The notes under the pieces: model-generated
Database searches by the model: none
What the model saw: the letters and a program-made list of their open reading frames with translations, nothing else
What the model was told of the DNA's origin: nothing
Shown here: positions 9,501-21,364 of the stretch, piece by piece
Layout: every line of letters starts with the position of its first letter
How positions within the stretch are numbered: position 1 is the stretch's first letter
From: Hypericum androsaemum
Taxonomy: Eukaryota; Streptophyta; Magnoliopsida; Malpighiales; Hypericaceae
Direction: 5' to 3'
Assembly (NCBI GenBank): GCA_963995505.1
Contig: OZ023182.1
Location: forward strand, 7,184,707-7,248,706
Length of the DNA stretch: 64,000 nt
Position numbers and translations under genes: made by a program

Positions 9501-12500
9501 TAACTTGTGACTCAGATAATTTGAACGATGAAGATCTGTCAACATCAGAATCCTTTGATGGATCCTTGATAACATGGTAAGATTTGCCTTCTGCACCCTT
9601 GTCAGAGCAATCCTCCAAACTAGAGCTGCCATCTGCTAGCAAATTACCAGTGTCTTCCGTACAGTCTGTCGCAGGACAAATCTGAAAGCTTACATGGTTC
9701 ACATTACGTTCCATGAGAAGCTTGAGGTGCAACCCCACAAAGAAAGTAGGCGCAGCAGTAAATGAAAGTGCAAATAAAGGAAAAAATCTTCGATCCTGAT
9801 CGAAAGCAGAGGACTGGATGGCATTTACACGAATAGTTTCTCTTGAAATATTCATGAGACCAAGTCCCTGCTTAGACTTCTTCTGCATCCCCTGGTTAAC
9901 ATAAAATTTCATTAAGAAAATGATCTAATGAGGTCATCAATGTGAGTCAGCTAGTAAATGAAGTGGAAAATATTGGTATAAAGGGAACAATAGAGAGCTA
10001 TTGTTCAATGGAACAGGAGAAAGGTAGAGTTGCAAACAAAAATCCAAATATTACTCCAGATGATATGGGATATTTCAAAACAAAAGTTGGTTTCTCCATG
10101 ACTCTGAAGCCGCCACTGTTGATGTTAACATGTAAAAGAAACAAAACATAGAAAAATGTACCTTAGTTGCAGAGGAATCTTCTAACACCGAAGACTTGAT
10201 GAAAGGATAACTTCCATTTTGAAGTACCTTCAACTTATCACAAGTGCATTCTGAAAGAGGCAGATGCTGGAAGAGAAAGCAGTACTTTCTGAGCTTTTTG
10301 TCTAGGTACATCCACTTGGAATTCTCCAGCACATTAAAGTTGCAGAAAGCAAAAACAAACTGCTTCCTGCAATCCTGAGTGCAAGAGAACTTAAACCGAA
10401 CAGATGTTTCTGGAAATACAGAGTCATCACACTTTTTCTGCTTCTTGCATCCGAATGCAGCCAGGACAATAAACAAAAATGCAACGACATGCTTTAAAGA
10501 TCCTTCAAACACTAAACACCTCAAGCCAACCATGTTATCAACAAACAGCATCTCCAGGTAAACCCTTGGCCACAAAGCTATCAGCATACCATACTGAGGA
10601 AGAGCAGCTGTGTGGAATAACCTGAAGTTCTCTGTGCCAAACGAATAACTGGGAGCAGAAGTCACTGGGAAACTTAACTTGAATCTTAAACCTCTGGACT
10701 CTATCAACGAGATATTCAGTTCCAGCAGTCCAGCACTGGAGGTTGACCAAAAAGACTCAGTGGCATCCATGCTTCCCAAAGACCTATCCATGTCCCATTT
10801 TGACAAAAATACATCGTACTCGTCTATCACTCCGTGGGAGACAACGGGAGTATAAGCATCTAAATATGGAACAAGAGGGGACCCACGTTTTGCTTTAGCC
10901 ATATGATAGAGAGCGCCTCGAGTCTTGTGAAACCGCTTCCTATAATAAACAAGGAGCTTTTTTCCTTCTGCACAATTACTAGTCTCCATGACGGATGCCT
11001 CTCTCCTTTGAGATGCAACTTGTTCGTAAACGCACAATTCTCTGTCATCCTGGTAAAAGGGCAGTCTATCAAAAAGATTGCTACCATTAGCAGCTTCTTC
11101 AGAGGGCAATTTAGGGATGCCAGATAGATGAGATATTTTCTCCTTCTTATTCAAGGCTTGTAGTGGGGAAGGTTTGACTTTGTCAGCTGAGCGAGACAGC
11201 CACGAGATAATTGGCTCAGAATCAGCATCAGTCCCCAAACGGCTGTCATCTTCCGAGGTCAAAACTCTCTTCCTTTTTTCACCAACCTTCAGTTTCCCGA
11301 TTTCCTCATGTTTCCTTCTAGTCCCCATTTTTTTCCTGTTGGCCCTTCCAGGAACTTCACTGGGTAACAGCAACAGTTTAAATCTCTCGTTCTGAAGATC
11401 AACCCATTCTTCATCCCGATCATCGTATTTGATGTGGTGGAGCTTGCTCTCATCATCATAATTGTCAACATGGCCAGAATACCATGTTTTATCCAAGGGC
11501 CAAAAAACCTTGATCCTTCTGTTCAATGCCCAATAGGCATCCAAGTCACCAAAAATTTTATAATAGTTGCGACGTACTTTTGATTTTCCATCCTCATCTA
11601 GCTTCCTTGGTCTCGATGCCCTATTCCCAGAACCAAAAGTGGAGCCTCTGCCGACTTTTCTACCAGAAGATAATTTAACAGACGCACCATTTCCTGGAGA
11701 TGCATTGCCATTTGAAAACCCAGTACAGCTTGGGTCGAAACGAGATGATAACATCATAGCTGCATTCTCTTCAAGGTTCTCCTCATCCTCTCCTCGCAAA
11801 TCACCAGGAACCTGAAAAGAAGTATCAGCTGGTGGCTGGACCTCTGCGGTGACACACTCAACAACAGGCACCACCTTCTTCCTCTTCCTGCTACGCTTCC
11901 TATATGAGGTTTTCAAAAGGGGATCAACACTATTTTCAACCGCATGCTCAGAGCCAGAGTTTTTCAGGACAGAATCACCATGTTTCCTGGCAGACTCACT
12001 AGCTTGAGCATCTTCTGTGGAATGCCTATCTGAATTCACTTCACAGTTCCCCTGTTCTTCCGGAGCCTCCACATCAACATTTTGCTTTACTTCATCAGCC
12101 TTTGGAGACTCAGCCTTTTGCCCCTCGTCTTCACCAGCTAACCGATCCATGATATCAACATCACCCATGTTCCTAGGTGCAAAAGGGACATCAACATTTT
12201 GCTTCACTTCAGCCTTTGGAGACTCAGCCTTTTGCCCCTTGTCTTCACCAGCTAACCGATCCATGATATCAACATCACCCACGTCTTCTATCGGCTTCAC
12301 CACAACACCACCACTCTCGACTTTCCTCCTACCCACGAAGTCCCTTTTGCGCCTAGGAACATTAGCAACACCATCATTCAACCCTTTCAAAATGCAACCA
12401 AACCCTCCATTCCCATTCCCATTCTGCCCCTGGCTGGGACCAGGCTCGCCTTCCTTGGAATCATGCGATGACGTACTAAAACAGCCATTGTACACTTCCT

Positions 12501-12732
12501 TCAAACTCTTACTCCCATTCCGGCCAAGAAGCCCGAAACTACTAAAAGACACCTCTTTCCGACTCTTCTTCCTCTCCGACCTCTTCTCATCACTACCACC
12601 ACCACCCCCTACACCACCTTTCCTCTTACTCCGCGGCTTCGAATCCATGTTACTATACAAGCTCTTGAGATCCAAGGATCTCGATTTCTTAGGAATCTCC
12701 ACTCCATGAGAATCCTCTGGCCTACTTTCCAT
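6520..12732 (-). CDS. EPCR: enhancer-of-polycomb-related protein (EPCR type, PEAT complex)
   Basis: Four exons on the minus strand: 12732-10162, 9891-8137, 7404-7149 and 7052-6520. All introns are GT-AG, phases close exactly, and the product is 1704 residues. The start is the ATG at 12732 (MESRPEDSHGVEIPKK). A Lys/Arg-rich disordered N-terminus precedes a Tudor-like domain (about residues 396-455: YWALNRRIKVFWPLDKTWYS, then HIKYDDRDEEWVDL). The enhancer-of-polycomb domain spans the end of exon 2 into exon 3 (from about residue 1335: VETDVEMALNPSKVLYDLDS). The C-terminus carries the conserved FRLRGASGAAQHAVNLAKLK and RLLYRADLAIHKAVVALMTA. In Arabidopsis, EPCR1/2 belong to the nuclear PEAT complex (PWWP, EPCR, ARID, TRB) that acts in chromatin silencing. 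Exon 1 contains an in-frame tandem duplication reported separately. Confidence 0.92.
12075..12290 (-). repeat. in-frame tandem duplication inside EPCR exon 1
   Basis: Two near-identical blocks encode GDVDIMDRLAGED-GQKAESP-KA then EVKQNVDV, one right after the other, with a period of about 115 bp. DNA similarity is high: aaccgatccatgatatcaac occurs in both. This marks a recent duplication in the disordered N-terminal region. Confidence 0.85.
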
Positions 12733-13494
12733 CCAAATTATCTCAATCCAAACACATCTGTACCCAAATTTAAACCAAAAAAAACACAAAATCGCTCAAA
12801 TCTCCTCTAAACTTACAATACAGAAACAATACCTCAACAGAAAATTAAAAAAAAAAAGAAACATGAACCAAAATCTCAAGTAACCGTAAGCAGGGAACAC
12901 GAAGATTACCCGCATCTGGCATGAATCCTGAAATACGCACCTCGAATTGATTACTGGTAGATTTAATTTAATTGCTCACGTGATTTGAGTTTTCCCCCTT
13001 TTCTAATGCTTTTCCTCTCTCTTTTTTCCAATTCGGAGAAAAGGAGCGGAGCTAGGGTTTCTTCGGTTTGAAGAAAGGGGTTTTGATTTAAAATAATAAT
13101 TTTCAGAGTAGTTGAAATTGGGGAAATTGGGAAATTCTTCGTCACTAACCGTCCTCCCGAGTAGACACGTGGCGTATCCGAGAGCCCTTGGATTTTAGAA
13201 CCAGTGGTGGAGATTGGGATCCCCCGGTCGACGCTCCAGGGTTGATTAACGTGGACCCGTGCGTTCGGGGAAAACGAGGATCCTATGAACGGTTGAGATT
13301 CGGTGGGTTTACACGGTTTCCCAGAAATCTCGAAATTGCCACGAAGGGAACGACAGAAGTCGACGCGCCGGAGGATGAAACTGGATCACGTACAAGCAAA
13401 CGCGTGGAGGTTGGGTCTCGAAGTGCAATTTTCGTGACTATTTCCTGTATTTAATCTAGAATCGTCAAATTCTATTTTTTTTACAATTTCTTAA
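12733..13494. promoter_or_regulatory. 5' leader and upstream region of EPCR gene
   Basis: The untranslated leader of the minus-strand EPCR gene lies here and may contain an intron. A GGGTTT/AAACCC-like element (ctagggtttcttcgg, around 13051) sits near the likely transcription start. No TATA box could be assigned with confidence. The plus-strand open frame at 13188-13454 has no recognisable protein character. Confidence 0.35.
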
Positions 13495-15175
13495 GTGCCT
13501 GTTTGGAAACTCTAAAAAAATAGGAATTGAATCACTTTCCTGAGTTTTAAAATACTTGAGTATGTTTGGAACCAATGTTTTTGGGAAAGGAATTCTCGTT
13601 ATGATTAAAAGTCCGGATTTTGAATTCCTACCAAAATAGGTCGGAATTCCAGTGACCAAACCGGAATTGGCCGCTATATGACATTTATGCCCTCCTCTCT
13701 GTCTTCCATTTCTTCCTCCACTCTTTCCTTCGACTCGCCGTTTTTTGCATTTCTTCCTTAGGCAATGGCAAATTTTTCCTTCGACGGCAACCGGCGATCC
13801 ACAGCCAACGCAGAAGATCTTCCTCCTCCCACCGGTGACCTTTCTTCAAGTTGTATGTCTCTGACCTATCTCTTTTTTTCCCTCAAATTTAGGGTTTTAT
13901 TTCCTCCCTTTTCCATACCCGCCTATGACCCTCTTGTTTAAATCTCTTGTTCTATGTAAAGAATGGGTTTTTATGACTTGGGAATATGATTGATCTCATG
14001 GTCATGATGATGGTTGGTTCTGGAATCTTATCTCTTCTGGGTCCTTTGTGTGGTTTGATTGATTGGGTGATTGGTTTCTTCCGGTGTTGTTTTGTTGATG
14101 CCAACTGAATTGGTGGATGCCTTGAGCTTAATTTGGGTGGAAGTTCAGATGGTCTCTGGTTTAACTTAGAACACTAACTGGATTTAGATATACAATCAAG
14201 GGGATCACTCTCTTTGTTATTTTTCAGACACATTCGGGCTGTGTTAAGTCGTGTATTTAAGACTGTCTGTTTTGCTTGGTTGATGGAACTTTTTTATTAT
14301 AGACACATTGATATGAGGTTTGAGTTTGAGAAGGAGACATGGTTTCTTGTGTGTTTTGCAGACGTTTCATTGCAGGCACGGGTATGCTTATCTCTTTGAT
14401 AGAGTGTAAGTTTTAATTGTCTTGGGAGTATATTCAACCTCAGTTGGGGATTTGGTTCTCTTTCTGACTCTTTTACACTTTGAATCTTTTGATGATCACA
14501 GATGAGAGAAATTGTCCTTGTGCTAATATACTTGAGCTCAAGTTGATGACTCATTGAACTGATTGCTTGCCGATAATTATACAGCAGCTGGACCGGATTG
14601 AACTTACTTGGCATGATAGCTTGTTTGTCTCGTTTTTTAGTTCTATAAGTCCTATATTCTGAAAAGTAAATCCGTTTCCAAAGATTTAATGAAATTGGAT
14701 TCCATTTGTAGTGGTTGTTTACAAGTGTTCCTACTTTGAAGAGCTCAAGTTTACTACGTGGACTCAAACGTACAATAGAGCAAATGTTGAAGATATAGAA
14801 GGCCTTCAGCTACTGGATGCGTGAAGATATATGCTGCACATCCACCTTGGAGCGAGCCTACAACCTCCTTCGCTCTTGCTCTGTTTTGCTGTAGAAAATT
14901 GCAGCACTTCTACATGTGCAATATTCATAGGTACTTAGGATTTTTGTTGATATAATTTTGATTGTTGTTTTTATTAACTTGGTGTTCTTGAATTGTAAGA
15001 AGCATTTGGTTAAAGGAGTTGTAAGTTATAAGGATATTCATGTAAAAATATCAAATCAATTCTTAAGTTAAAATTTCGGTTCCAAACAAGAAAATAAGAA
15101 AGTGATTTCATTCCATTTCCATTAAGAATTAGAAATGGAATTTTTTTTCTTTGAGATTTGGTTCCAAACAAGCTG
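13495..15175. mobile_element. candidate PIF/Harbinger-like element, about 1.7 kb
   Basis: The left end reads GTGCCTGTTTGG and the right end CCAAACAAGCTG. These are imperfect inverted repeats of the '-CCTGTTTGG' type seen in Tourist/Harbinger elements, and both are flanked by TAA (13492-13494 and 15176-15178), the usual Harbinger target. Similarity continues inward: ggaattgaatcactttcct near 13523-13542 pairs with the inverted agaaagtgatttcattcc near 15097-15115. No transposase was recognised. A GC-richer block at about 13680-13860, with an ATG followed by a splice-like run, may be captured gene DNA. Confidence 0.5.
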
Positions 15176-15613
15176 TAATAGTGTTTGTCTTTGACTTCAA
15201 AATTTATTAAATGAATTAAAAAATTCACCGTTTGTATTAATTATCATTGAATTAGTCCACCTATTTTTTAAGTCGCTTATTGTTTATACAAAATTGGCTA
15301 TGTTTTTAAAAATTCATTTAATTTGTGAAGTTAATTTTTTAATATGCCTCATCAAATTTTTAATAAGGCGGGTCAAGAGGAAATCTTAAGATACCTTTTT
15401 TCAATTTTTTGAATAACAATGATTATTAGAAAATTATCATTGTTGATCTTATTTTCACTGCTTTATTGTAATGTTCGATAGTGTATTTGTATGATTTCTT
15501 TTTCCGTTATATATGAATCAAGGTGTATATTAAAATAAATATGAACCAGTGATATACTCGTAAAAAATTACAATAAACATGTTGAAGTGCATTCAGTAAT
15601 CTATACTTCGGAG

Positions 15614-15773
15614 ACCAACAGTCACTTAGATCAACTGGTGAGGGAGTTGTTCTAGCTTAACCAGGTCTCGAGTTCGAGTCTTTGAGTACGCAACAGTGTT
15701 AAATACTTGTTGGACGAGCTTTGCCACCTTTTAAAGATCCTACTCGACTCAAAATTTGATTAGTCGCAAAAAC
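15614..15773 (+). mobile_element. tRNA-derived SINE
   Basis: A 160-bp insert is bounded by the identical 13-bp sequence ctatacttcggag (15601-15613 and 15774-15786), the variable long target duplication expected from target-primed reverse transcription. Near its 5' end are an A-box-like tagatcaactggtgag and, about 35 bp later, a B-box-like gagttcgagtc, the internal Pol III promoter of tRNA-related SINEs. The 3' end is short and A-rich (cgcaaaaac). Confidence 0.82.
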
Positions 15774-15786
15774 CTATACTTCGGAG

Positions 15787-17824
15787 TATATGGATTATCA
15801 TAATTAAGCTAATTTTATTTTTAAATTTAGCATGATAGTGCGGGGGAGAGTTGGGAGGCAAATGGATGGCATAGGTGATCAGTGCGAGGTCATAGAAAAT
15901 AGAATAGGGTTTGAATTCGAATTATAAAAATTATTATTCAAATACGAATTTGAATTCTTATAAGTCAATTTGCAGGAAATTAAATTTTCAATGAATTAAA
16001 TTAAATCCAAATATGATTCAATTTATGGTTCTTCAATTATCTCTTTTTATAAGTTTTTAACTTTTTTGAAAAAATGTGTTACGAGATTTTCATTCACTAG
16101 AACAAAATAAAAGGAAACAACACTATTAATAAATTTGGATAAATGCAAAGTGCGGCATATTTTAGTATCACAAAACAAGCCTCTAAAATGTGCCAGTGCA
16201 GGCATTATCTAATAAGTTTATGATTTTTTAGCTAAGAAGGGGTGTAAAATTCAGACGAATTTGAATTATAAAAAGTATGATTCGTATTTGATTTGCTCAA
16301 AAATGAATTCATATTCATATGAGTCGGTTCGAATTCGAATCAAATTGATTAATTTTTAACAGTACTAGGTGTGAGGTGTGAACGAGAGTTTCTTATTCAG
16401 TCTATTGATCCAATGCTATGTTGGATCAGTGCAATCAACATTTTTTTTATTTTCCCTAAAAAAACATATTTATTATTTGCAAACACCAATGATGCTTCTT
16501 AAATTCCATAATATTTTGTGTCCGGTTCAAATGTAAACCAAAGCATACCTCACTTCTCAAAAAACCGAAGCATACCTCGAGGATAAACCTTCCCAATCGA
16601 TATTATTATTTTTCGAAGAGACATAATCTGAATTAATTTAAAAAAACATATCGTCCGAACCTTAAAATTTTCATACGCATCTCGCTAAACTTACTACCTA
16701 TTTTTCTATTTATGATCCTGTTGTGGGGAAAATTTTGAAAGAATGTCGCAACGAACTTGAGAATGGATCCGGAGTGGTCGTTCAGGAGCAATTCAAACGA
16801 AAGGAAAGAGAAGAATAATTTTTTCGGCAAAGGAGAGAAGATATATATTGGAATTGCCAAAGTGCATGTTGTCTAGCGGCACAAGACGTTGTATAATTTA
16901 AGGAGGTCCAAAGTTGAAGCCTTAATATGGTGTACAAATTTAACTTTTAGTATATATATAATATATGTATATATTGAAATTGGTAGAGGAACAAAATGTT
17001 TATTGAGAATTAAAGGAGATGGGTTTGTAGATTTGATATGTGTTCTTCATCTTATGCCCAAATTCTTCTTATATAAAAAATTTTAGTCTCAGTCCAATGC
17101 CAGAAAACCAATGTCATGTTTAATATAGGAGAACTTAAATTGCCAAAATTTTCAACCCATTTTTGACCAGTTTTTGTGCTGAACTTGGACATGACACTGA
17201 AATACAAAATTGTACATTTTCATCTTATCTTTCAATAACTTCTGAAATTGGGTCAATCCGATACTTAAGTAAAAAATTTTGGCTCTTTAACTTAAGATAA
17301 GATCGGCACAAAACCACAAATTAATTTTTCGTTCCAACAAATGGCTAACATATCTCAGGTATAATTTTTAATGAGAATTGCGATGTATATCTTCGGTAAT
17401 AAAGATTTACTGCTTTTTACTCCCGTCTCTTCCCTTAATAATGTGTTTCGAAATTGGATCGCAATCCGACATTGAGAGCTTTCTTTTGATATCAAAGGAC
17501 ATATGAACCATTATCGATATTGTTGCTTGTTAGTAAGTTGGACCAATCAGTTTTTTAGATTGAACTGATGGAACGAGATTCAATATGCACAAAAATATTA
17601 TCTGAAAAGAATTTAGACTTTTGTTAAATTAAATATGATCAGATTGAAATTTTGGTAGTAATCAAATTAGGAAATTTTTTATTACCAATAAATACAAATA
17701 TAATAAATTATTTATAAAAAGATGTTTCAGTCAACTTTCCAACCGATCAGATAGGGACCAAACCAAAAATTAGATAGAAATCTGATATAGCGGTCTGCTC
17801 TTAAAAACATTACGATAAAATAAA
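15787..17824. other. AT-rich intergenic DNA
   Basis: No gene, RNA or bounded transposon was recognised. The stretch 15900-16350 contains several variants of 'gaattcgaattataaaaa', suggesting a decayed repeat. Short open frames here show no protein-like composition. Confidence 0.4.
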
Positions 17825-18113
17825 GGGAAAAATTCTATTAAGTACTCTGTAGTTTTAAACTTTTAGAATTAAGGTCATATAGTTTCAAATTGGGAATTTA
17901 GTACCCTATAGTTTACACATTTTTTCCCGGGCAGGTCCAGGGTAGCTGCCCGGCCAACTGGATTTGCCATGTCATATTTACGGTCTACATGGCTTGCCAT
18001 TTCATCATTTTTTATCCATGCAATTGATGCCGTGACAAGTCATAATGAGACTTTGTCATACGACCTTAATTCTTAAAGTCTGAAACTACATGGTACTTAA
18101 TAAAACTTTGCCC
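17825..18113. mobile_element. MITE-like inverted-repeat element, 289 bp
   Basis: The first 55 bases (GGGAAAAATTCTATTAAGTA, then ctctgtagttttaaac and agaattaaggtc) pair with the last 53 bases in inverted orientation (gaccttaattctt, then gaaactacatggtacttaat and aaaactttgccc). Both ends begin with GGG. The flanks (TAAAATAAA and TAATAAAGT) are too similar in composition to prove a target duplication. The end motif resembles those of the elements at 22806 and 38153. Confidence 0.6.
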
Positions 18114-18485
18114 TAATAAAGTCCGACGCATCAATATGACGTAATTATTACAATTTGACCACCGGCAAAAGAAATCCGGAAATTGGAACCCTATAAAATC
18201 TCCACTCTCTCCCAAACGTAACCCTACCCTCTGTTCATCTCCCAGTTCCAATTTCCCCAATCCAATCCAATCCAATCCACCCACGCACACACGGACACAC
18301 CAACCAGCCCTTTTTCTAACCCTAAATCCCTAATTTATCCGATCCTTATCTACGATCACGCAAACCCTAATCAGTTCTAATTCGTCGACTACAAGGAAGA
18401 AAATCTTGAATTTTTCAGCCCTAGGAAAGAATTTACGGGATTGAGGGGAGAGAGAGAGAGAGAGTTTTTTCGTTTTGGGTGAGAA

Positions 18486-20222
18486 ATGGTTGGAGGAGGG
18501 AGCAGGAGGGACGATGGATCTCTGGTGATCAACAACACGAACGTGTTCGCGGCGCTCGATTCGCTGAGGAAGAAGAAGAAGTCGGACTCGTCCAAGGGTG
18601 GGAAGGGCTCGTCCAGGGCCAAGGAGCTTAAGAAGGCGGAGCCGCCCGCCCCCGAGGTGTTCTGGACCCCGGCGCCCATTGCCAACAAGTCCTGGGCGGA
18701 TGTTGAGGACGAGGACGATGACGACTACTTCTCCTCCACTGCGCCCCCGCCCCCTGCGTCCTGGAGGGCTGACGTGGCTCGGGATGAGTTCGACGAGAAG
18801 GCCCCCCTTGAGGTGAGAACCTCGGCCTTGCCGGTAGTTATATTTGTCATTCATTTAATTGGGGGATGGATTGATCGTGGATTGGCCTGAAGTTGTGACT
18901 GATAAGAGTAGTTATGAGCTGGACTAGCCGGTAATGTCGTTATCGGTTACACTGTGTTTTGTTTGTTTAATCTGTTTGTTGGTCCTCTTTATGAGAGCAT
19001 TGTTCTCAATTTGCATCTGATTTTGTTGATTGAGGTCGAAGGAGTTGTCCGTTTCATGCGAGCAAGTCAGTTTGCGTGTTTGGTACTCGCTGCTATTTGT
19101 CTTTGCTTTGTCTTGCTGGGGTAACGGCTATTTAGGGATGTTAGCGATTTTTAGGCAAGTTTCTTAAATGCGAATTGGCACGTGTCATGATGTATGTACT
19201 TAATCCAGCGAGGCATTGGTTTCCACGAGCTTTATTATAACATATATATTTTTTGTGATGACAGGAAAGCGAGAGTGAAGATGACATATTGGATGAAGGA
19301 GATGATGATGTGGATGAAGACCAGGACCATGAACCAGAGGTTCAAGTTCACCCGGAGCCAGTCGTCCAGAAGCCTCCCGAATCTCCAGCGGCACCCAAGG
19401 AGACTGAAAGACAGCTTTCGAAGAAGGAAAGGAAGAAGAAAGAACTTGCTGAGCTCGAGGCACTTCTTGCTGATTTTGGAGTTGCCCAGAAAGATGGCAA
19501 TGGTGGAGATCAGGCACAGGGTATTAATATAACCTGATGCGTCCTGTTCTGCCTTCTGTTTTAAGATGCATTTCGACATTTCTTGTGTTCTTTTATTCTT
19601 CATAGTCATCTGTGCTTTTGTTGAAACACCCTCCTTTTTTGCTCCTTGGCTCTGAAATAGTCTAATAACTCACGAGTTCTAGCTCCTTATTGATACCTAA
19701 TGTTTTGACTTTATTTCTGCTCTGTGTTTATTCCTTCTTGAGTTTTTTGAGATTGATGCGAGCATCTTTTTGGAGCTAACTTATCTGTAATGTAGTATTC
19801 TGGAAATCATTGTGAAGAATTTCTATGATTTTCTTTTTGCAGAGGCTGCACAGGAGAGGAAGGATGGAGAGCCCGATGGTGAGGGAGAAAAGAAGGATAA
19901 TGCACCTGGAGAGTCCAAAACTGCCAAGAAGAAGAAAAAGAAGGATAAGTCTTCGAAGGAGGTGCAGATTCAGCCCATAACATCGGAAGTCGCCAACGAG
20001 CCAGATGAGGCTACTGCATCTGAAACGTTGGAGGAAGATGGCTCTACCATTGATATGAAGGAGAAGCTAAAGAGAATGGCATCTTCAAAGAAGAAGAAAT
20101 CAAGCAAGGAGATGGATGCTGCTGCCAGAGCTGCTGCTCAAGAGGCTGCTGCAAGAAGTGCAAGGCTTGCTGCAGCTAAGAAGAAAGAGAAGAACCATTA
20201 CAACCAGCAGCCCCTGCGGTAA
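18486..20222 (+). CDS. conserved plant Lys/Glu-rich protein of unknown function
   Basis: Three exons: 18486-18812, 19265-19520 and 19843-20222. The introns are GT-AG with phases that close, giving 320 residues. The start (MVGGGSRRDDGSLVINNTNV) is followed by FAALDSLRKKKKSDSS, a block I recognise as conserved in uncharacterised plant proteins, and by EVFWTPAPIANKSWADVEDE. The rest is acidic (residues about 110-135, ESESEDDILDEGDDDVDEDQ), then charged coiled-coil-like segments (LSKKERKKKELAELEALLAD) and lysine runs near the C-terminus. No enzyme domain is visible. The composition suggests a soluble, probably disordered protein, but no function is claimed. The leader contains a GA repeat just before the ATG (about 18450-18465). 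Confidence 0.85.
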
Positions 20223-20480
20223 ACGCCTTTTCATATTGGCACACACACATATGAACATGTATTTCATGTTGTTCATATGAGGATGAGAAATAAACTGTGG
20301 GATCGATACTCTGGCTTCGTCGAGGATGACTTCTGGTTGTTTTTCCCGGGATTACAGACGAGTTCCTCTCGGGTTTGGATACCGGCGGTAAACATAGTCT
20401 TGCAGTTTTGTTAATTGAACATTCCTTCCTTGAAACGGTAGCGAACTGTGAATTATGTGGTAGTCAATTAAGACTTTCAT

Positions 20481-21190
20481 GACCTTGTTCGTGGATGGTT
20501 TACATATACTTTTGACGTCCTCAGTTTTCCTGTTCCGCTTAACTTCTTTCCTTACTTGTGCTCATCGGAATCGGCTCATGAGCAGCGGGTGGCACGTCGT
20601 GTCGCTCCAATGCCGGTGAATTAAACCTCGGCTTGGCGGTTCACGGTGGCCCTTCACCACGAATTTGCTGAACGCAGCAAGGTCCAATTTCATGGATACG
20701 AAAAGGCTTACCGTCAGAAATATTAGTAGCAATCGCAACTCCTGCAAATGCGGAGTTGTTGTTGGATTCTTCTCACGAAGACTGCTTAAATTGGTGTCCA
20801 AATATAAATAAAAATTGATTTTTTTGTCAAAAAAATCAGAAAATCGTAAAAACGGAAAAATTCATCCCATCTTCTCTCTCTTGTCTCTCCTCCCTCATCT
20901 CTCTTACTCTCCAATATCAAAAGAGCGGAGGACTCCAGCGGCTGGTCCTACTTTGACAGGGCCTCACAATCACCAAGGAATTTCATAAAACATATGAATA
21001 TTTTTTTTTTGTAAATAAACTTGGTCAGAACTAACATATACTCAATACATCAATCATACAAAAAAATTTATCTAAAAAAACTCAAAAGAAAATTTAAATT
21101 ACATAAGGCTTAATAAAAACAAACATACCAAATAGCAAGATACTAAAATGAAATTTGCAAATTTAGCCAGCTACAACAAAGTAGGTTCCT
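20481..21190. repeat. segmental duplication, copy A
   Basis: About 700 bp downstream of the Lys/Glu-rich gene, starting gaccttgttcgtggatggtt and including gccggtgaattaaacctcgg and ctctccaatatcaaaagagc, recurs in the same orientation at 21365-22592. No coding content was recognised. Confidence 0.85.
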
Positions 21191-21360
21191 GACCTTCCCG
21201 CTTGGCGGTTTCCCGGCTCCGGGCGTTCAAGGGGCATTACGGGCAATTCAACAAGGGGCATTATGGGCAATTTTGTCGAACGAAACACACCGGCACACTG
21301 ACTGGAACTGTGTGGCTCAGGCGATTAGGCACAATGACTGGGCTGGGTGGCTCATGGGGT
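21185..21360 (+). pseudogene. scrambled copy of the TIC236 5' region
   Basis: The sequence ttcctgaccttcccgcttgg, then cggctccgggcgttcaaggg and the ggggcattacgggcaattc repeats, matches the TIC236 leader at 24511-24630. It is followed at once by ctgactggaactg then gtggctcaggcgattagg, matching TIC236 exon 1 at about 25199-25230 (residues HNDWNWVAQAIR). A second shorter piece (cacaatgactgggctgggtg) follows. The roughly 560 bp between leader and exon in the real gene are missing. It has no coding capacity. Confidence 0.8.
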
Positions 21361-21364
21361 TTAA

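Noticed and set aside
12017..12709. 230-residue plus-strand open frame rich in Ser, Pro and Phe
   Set aside because: It is the antisense shadow of EPCR exon 1, whose protein is clearly recognisable.
13188..13454. 88-residue open frame upstream of EPCR
   Set aside because: No domain, no supporting splice or promoter signals; the composition looks random.
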